Below are positions 6,723 through 8,391 of a stretch of 8,391 bases of DNA, piece by piece. The stretch is from Oscillatoria sp. Prado101 (GTDB lineage Bacteria > Cyanobacteriota > Cyanobacteriia > Cyanobacteriales > Oscillatoriaceae). The notes below the pieces were generated by a model. That model saw nothing but the letters and a program-made list of their open reading frames with translations, had not been told where the DNA came from and did no database searches. The stretch's first letter is position 1. Every line of letters begins with the position of its first letter. The DNA lies in the NCBI GenBank assembly GCA_025454445.1, contig JALOOK010000172.1, forward strand, positions 1 to 8,391, in the 5' to 3' direction. Both the position numbers and the translations under genes were made by a program.

Positions 6723-8391
6723 ATGGACACTTTACTGGGACAAATACTAGGTGGACGCTACAAAATCATCAACTCCTTGGGAGGCGGGGCCTTTGGCCAG
6801 ACCTATATTGCGGAAGACCTGCAACTGCCTGACCACCCTCGGTGCGTCGTCAAGCAGCTCAAGCCGCAGACGAAAGACGAACAGACACTCAAGATAGCCA
6901 GACGTTTATTCGACACCGAAGCCACAGTCCTGCACCGGTTGGGCAGCCATGACCAGATCCCGCGCCTGCTAGCGCACTTTGAGGAAAAGCAGGAATTTTA
7001 TCTCGTGCAGGATTGTATCGAGGGACAGCCTCTCAGTCAAGAGATTCAACCGGGAAAGCAGCTGAGTGAAGCCAAAGTCATCGCCCTGTTGAACGATGTT
7101 TTGTCGGTACTAGCCTTTGTCCACGGGCAGAACGTCATCCATCGCGACCTCAAACCCTCCAACTTAATCAGACGCGCCAGTGACGGGAAATTAGTCTTAA
7201 TTGACTTTGGCGCAGTCAAACAAGTCAGCAGCCAGGGGATCAGCGAGGGCGCAACCGTTGCCATTGGCACTCCCGGCTACATGCCCAGCGAACAGCTAGC
7301 CGGCAGTCCCCGCCCCAACAGCGACATTTATGCCTTGGGCGCGATAGCCATCCAAGCCTTAACCGGCACTGTGCCATCCCGATTCCCGCAAGACCCGGTT
7401 TCCGGCGAGCTGGTCTGGCGCGACAAAGCCCAAGTGAGCGAACCGCTGGCCCAGATTTTGGACAAGATGGTGCGCTCACACTTCAGGGATCGCTACCCGT
7501 CCGCAGAGGAAGTCCTCGCCGACCTGGCCAACCTGAAAAATTGCTTAGAAGCCCCCACCCAAAACCAAGGGCAACCCACCCCCTCGCAAATCAGACCGCC
7601 CAACCGCTCAACATCCACCGGCGGTGCGCCAGACACCCCCACAGGGACGGTAGCGCCCCCCCCTGTGCCGCCCTCCCCTGTGCCGCCCCCCCCTGTGCCG
7701 CGCCGGTTCAAGCCTTGGTATCTCTGGGTTCTAGGCGCAGTGTTGGGAGTTTCCGCCTGCAGCCTAGCTTTTTTCCTGCGCCCAGATCCGCTCAGCCAAG
7801 CCGATAAATTAATCGACGCCCAGCAACCAGAAGCGGCGCTCACTATCGCTGACCAGGTGCTCAAAAACAAGCCCGATAACGCCAAAGCCTGGAAGATTCA
7901 AGGCGATGCCTACTTTCTTTTAGAGCGCTACGAGCAAGCGCTCATCGCTTATGACAAAGCCCTGAAAATTCAGCCCAATGACCCCAAAATTTGGAATAAC
8001 CGGGGCAAGACCCTGTATCAATTGCAGCGCTACGACGAAGCGTTAAAATCCCATGACAAAGCCCTCGAAATAAATCCCAGTGACGCGCAAGCCTTGAACG
8101 GTCGGGGACTCGCCCTGATTGGCATGAAGCGCTTTCAAGAAGCGCTCGACGCCTTTGACAAAGCCCGCCAAATCCAGCCGAAAGATCCCAAATCGTGGGA
8201 AAACCAAGCTTTGGCCTTGGAGTATTTGCAGCGCTCGCAAGACGCACGCCAAGCCTATCAAGAAGCCCTGGCATCCTACAACGACACCCTCCAAGCCAAT
8301 CCCAAGGATATCCAAGCCCTGGTTGACCGGGGGAATGTATTAAGTAAATTGCAGCGCTTCCCAGAGGCGCTCAAGTCTTTTGAGGACGCGA
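6723..8391 (+). CDS. Membrane-anchored Ser/Thr protein kinase with TPR repeats, partial
   Basis: This Hanks-type kinase phosphorylates Ser/Thr on proteins; its targets are unknown. The gene runs off the right edge after 556 codons. The kinase domain (about 11-270) looks active: glycine loop LGGGAFGQTY (19-28), Lys44 in CVVKQLKP, a likely helix-C Glu66, HRDLKPSN (140-147, catalytic Asp142), DFG (161-163, Asp161), GTPGYMPSEQ (182-191) and Arg257. A Pro-rich linker (about 277-328) and one hydrophobic segment (about 332-352) follow, so the kinase should face the cytoplasm. The part after the segment holds TPR-like 34-residue repeats at about 387-420, 421-454, 455-488, an extended one at 489-529, and a fifth cut by the edge. 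The topology puts the TPRs across the membrane, unless the segment is not membrane-spanning. The ATG at 6723 is fixed by an in-frame TAA at 6708-6710. Confidence 0.95.
   Translation, partial: MDTLLGQILGGRYKIINSLGGGAFGQTYIAEDLQLPDHPRCVVKQLKPQTKDEQTLKIARRLFDTEATVLHRLGSHDQIPRLLAHFEEKQEFYLVQDCIEGQPLSQEIQPGKQLSEAKVIALLNDVLSVLAFVHGQNVIHRDLKPSNLIRRASDGKLVLIDFGAVKQVSSQGISEGATVAIGTPGYMPSEQLAGSPRPNSDIYALGAIAIQALTGTVPSRFPQDPVSGELVWRDKAQVSEPLAQILDKMVRSHFRDRYPSAEEVLADLANLKNCLEAPTQNQGQPTPSQIRPPNRSTSTGGAPDTPTGTVAPPPVPPSPVPPPPVPRRFKPWYLWVLGAVLGVSACSLAFFLRPDPLSQADKLIDAQQPEAALTIADQVLKNKPDNAKAWKIQGDAYFLLERYEQALIAYDKALKIQPNDPKIWNNRGKTLYQLQRYDEALKSHDKALEINPSDAQALNGRGLALIGMKRFQEALDAFDKARQIQPKDPKSWENQALALEYLQRSQDARQAYQEALASYNDTLQANPKDIQALVDRGNVLSKLQRFPEALKSFEDA
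7656..7700 (+). repeat. Three in-frame 15-base repeats encoding a Pro-rich linker
   Basis: Three head-to-tail units at 7656-7670, 7671-7685 and 7686-7700 read CCCCCCCCTGTGCCG, the second differing by one base (CCC to TCC). They encode PPPVP, PSPVP and PPPVP between the kinase domain and the membrane segment. Because the unit is a multiple of three, gain or loss of copies would keep the frame and change only the linker length. Confidence 0.9.

Noticed and set aside
7493..7885. 130-codon minus-strand frame with Gly-rich repeats
   Set aside because: The Gly-rich stretch is simply the complement of the Pro-rich linker of the kinase gene.
8043..8315. Minus-strand frames with repeated similar segments opposite the TPR region
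   Set aside because: Their internal repeats mirror the TPR coding repeats on the plus strand; they are shadows.

Overview
The window looks like chromosomal DNA of a filamentous cyanobacterium of the Oscillatoria/Microcoleus kind. This rests on three things: a Ser/Thr kinase fused to a membrane anchor and TPR repeats, a YciI protein with a typical cyanobacterial sequence, and intergenic DNA packed with short palindromic and tandem repeats that resemble cyanobacterial repeat families from memory. No HIP1 octamer (GCGATCGC) was seen by eye. The lineage call is inference; no database was searched.

Layout. Positions 1-147 (minus) hold the first 49 codons of an unrecognised gene that leaves the window on the left. 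Positions 148-316 are a repeat-rich spacer. Positions 317-3328 (minus) encode a 1003-residue protein that I do not recognise. It lies 13 bases downstream of a small YciI-family gene at 3342-3611 (minus). The large gene starts with GTG behind a strong ribosome binding site that fills the gap, so the two very probably form one transcript. A 299-base spacer with an imperfect hairpin follows. Then comes pheT (3911-6340, minus), a complete phenylalanyl-tRNA synthetase beta chain. A 382-base divergent spacer separates pheT from a plus-strand kinase gene (6723 to the right edge), which is cut off inside its TPR array.

Function. pheT is core translation machinery and the kinase is a membrane-anchored signalling protein; nothing ties them together beyond a shared intergenic region. 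The part with possible new biology is the yciI / 1003-residue pair, with the partial gene downstream on the same strand as a possible third member. No CRISPR array, transposase, tRNA, rRNA or recognisable defence enzyme was seen. The large protein shows no motif that would justify naming a function.
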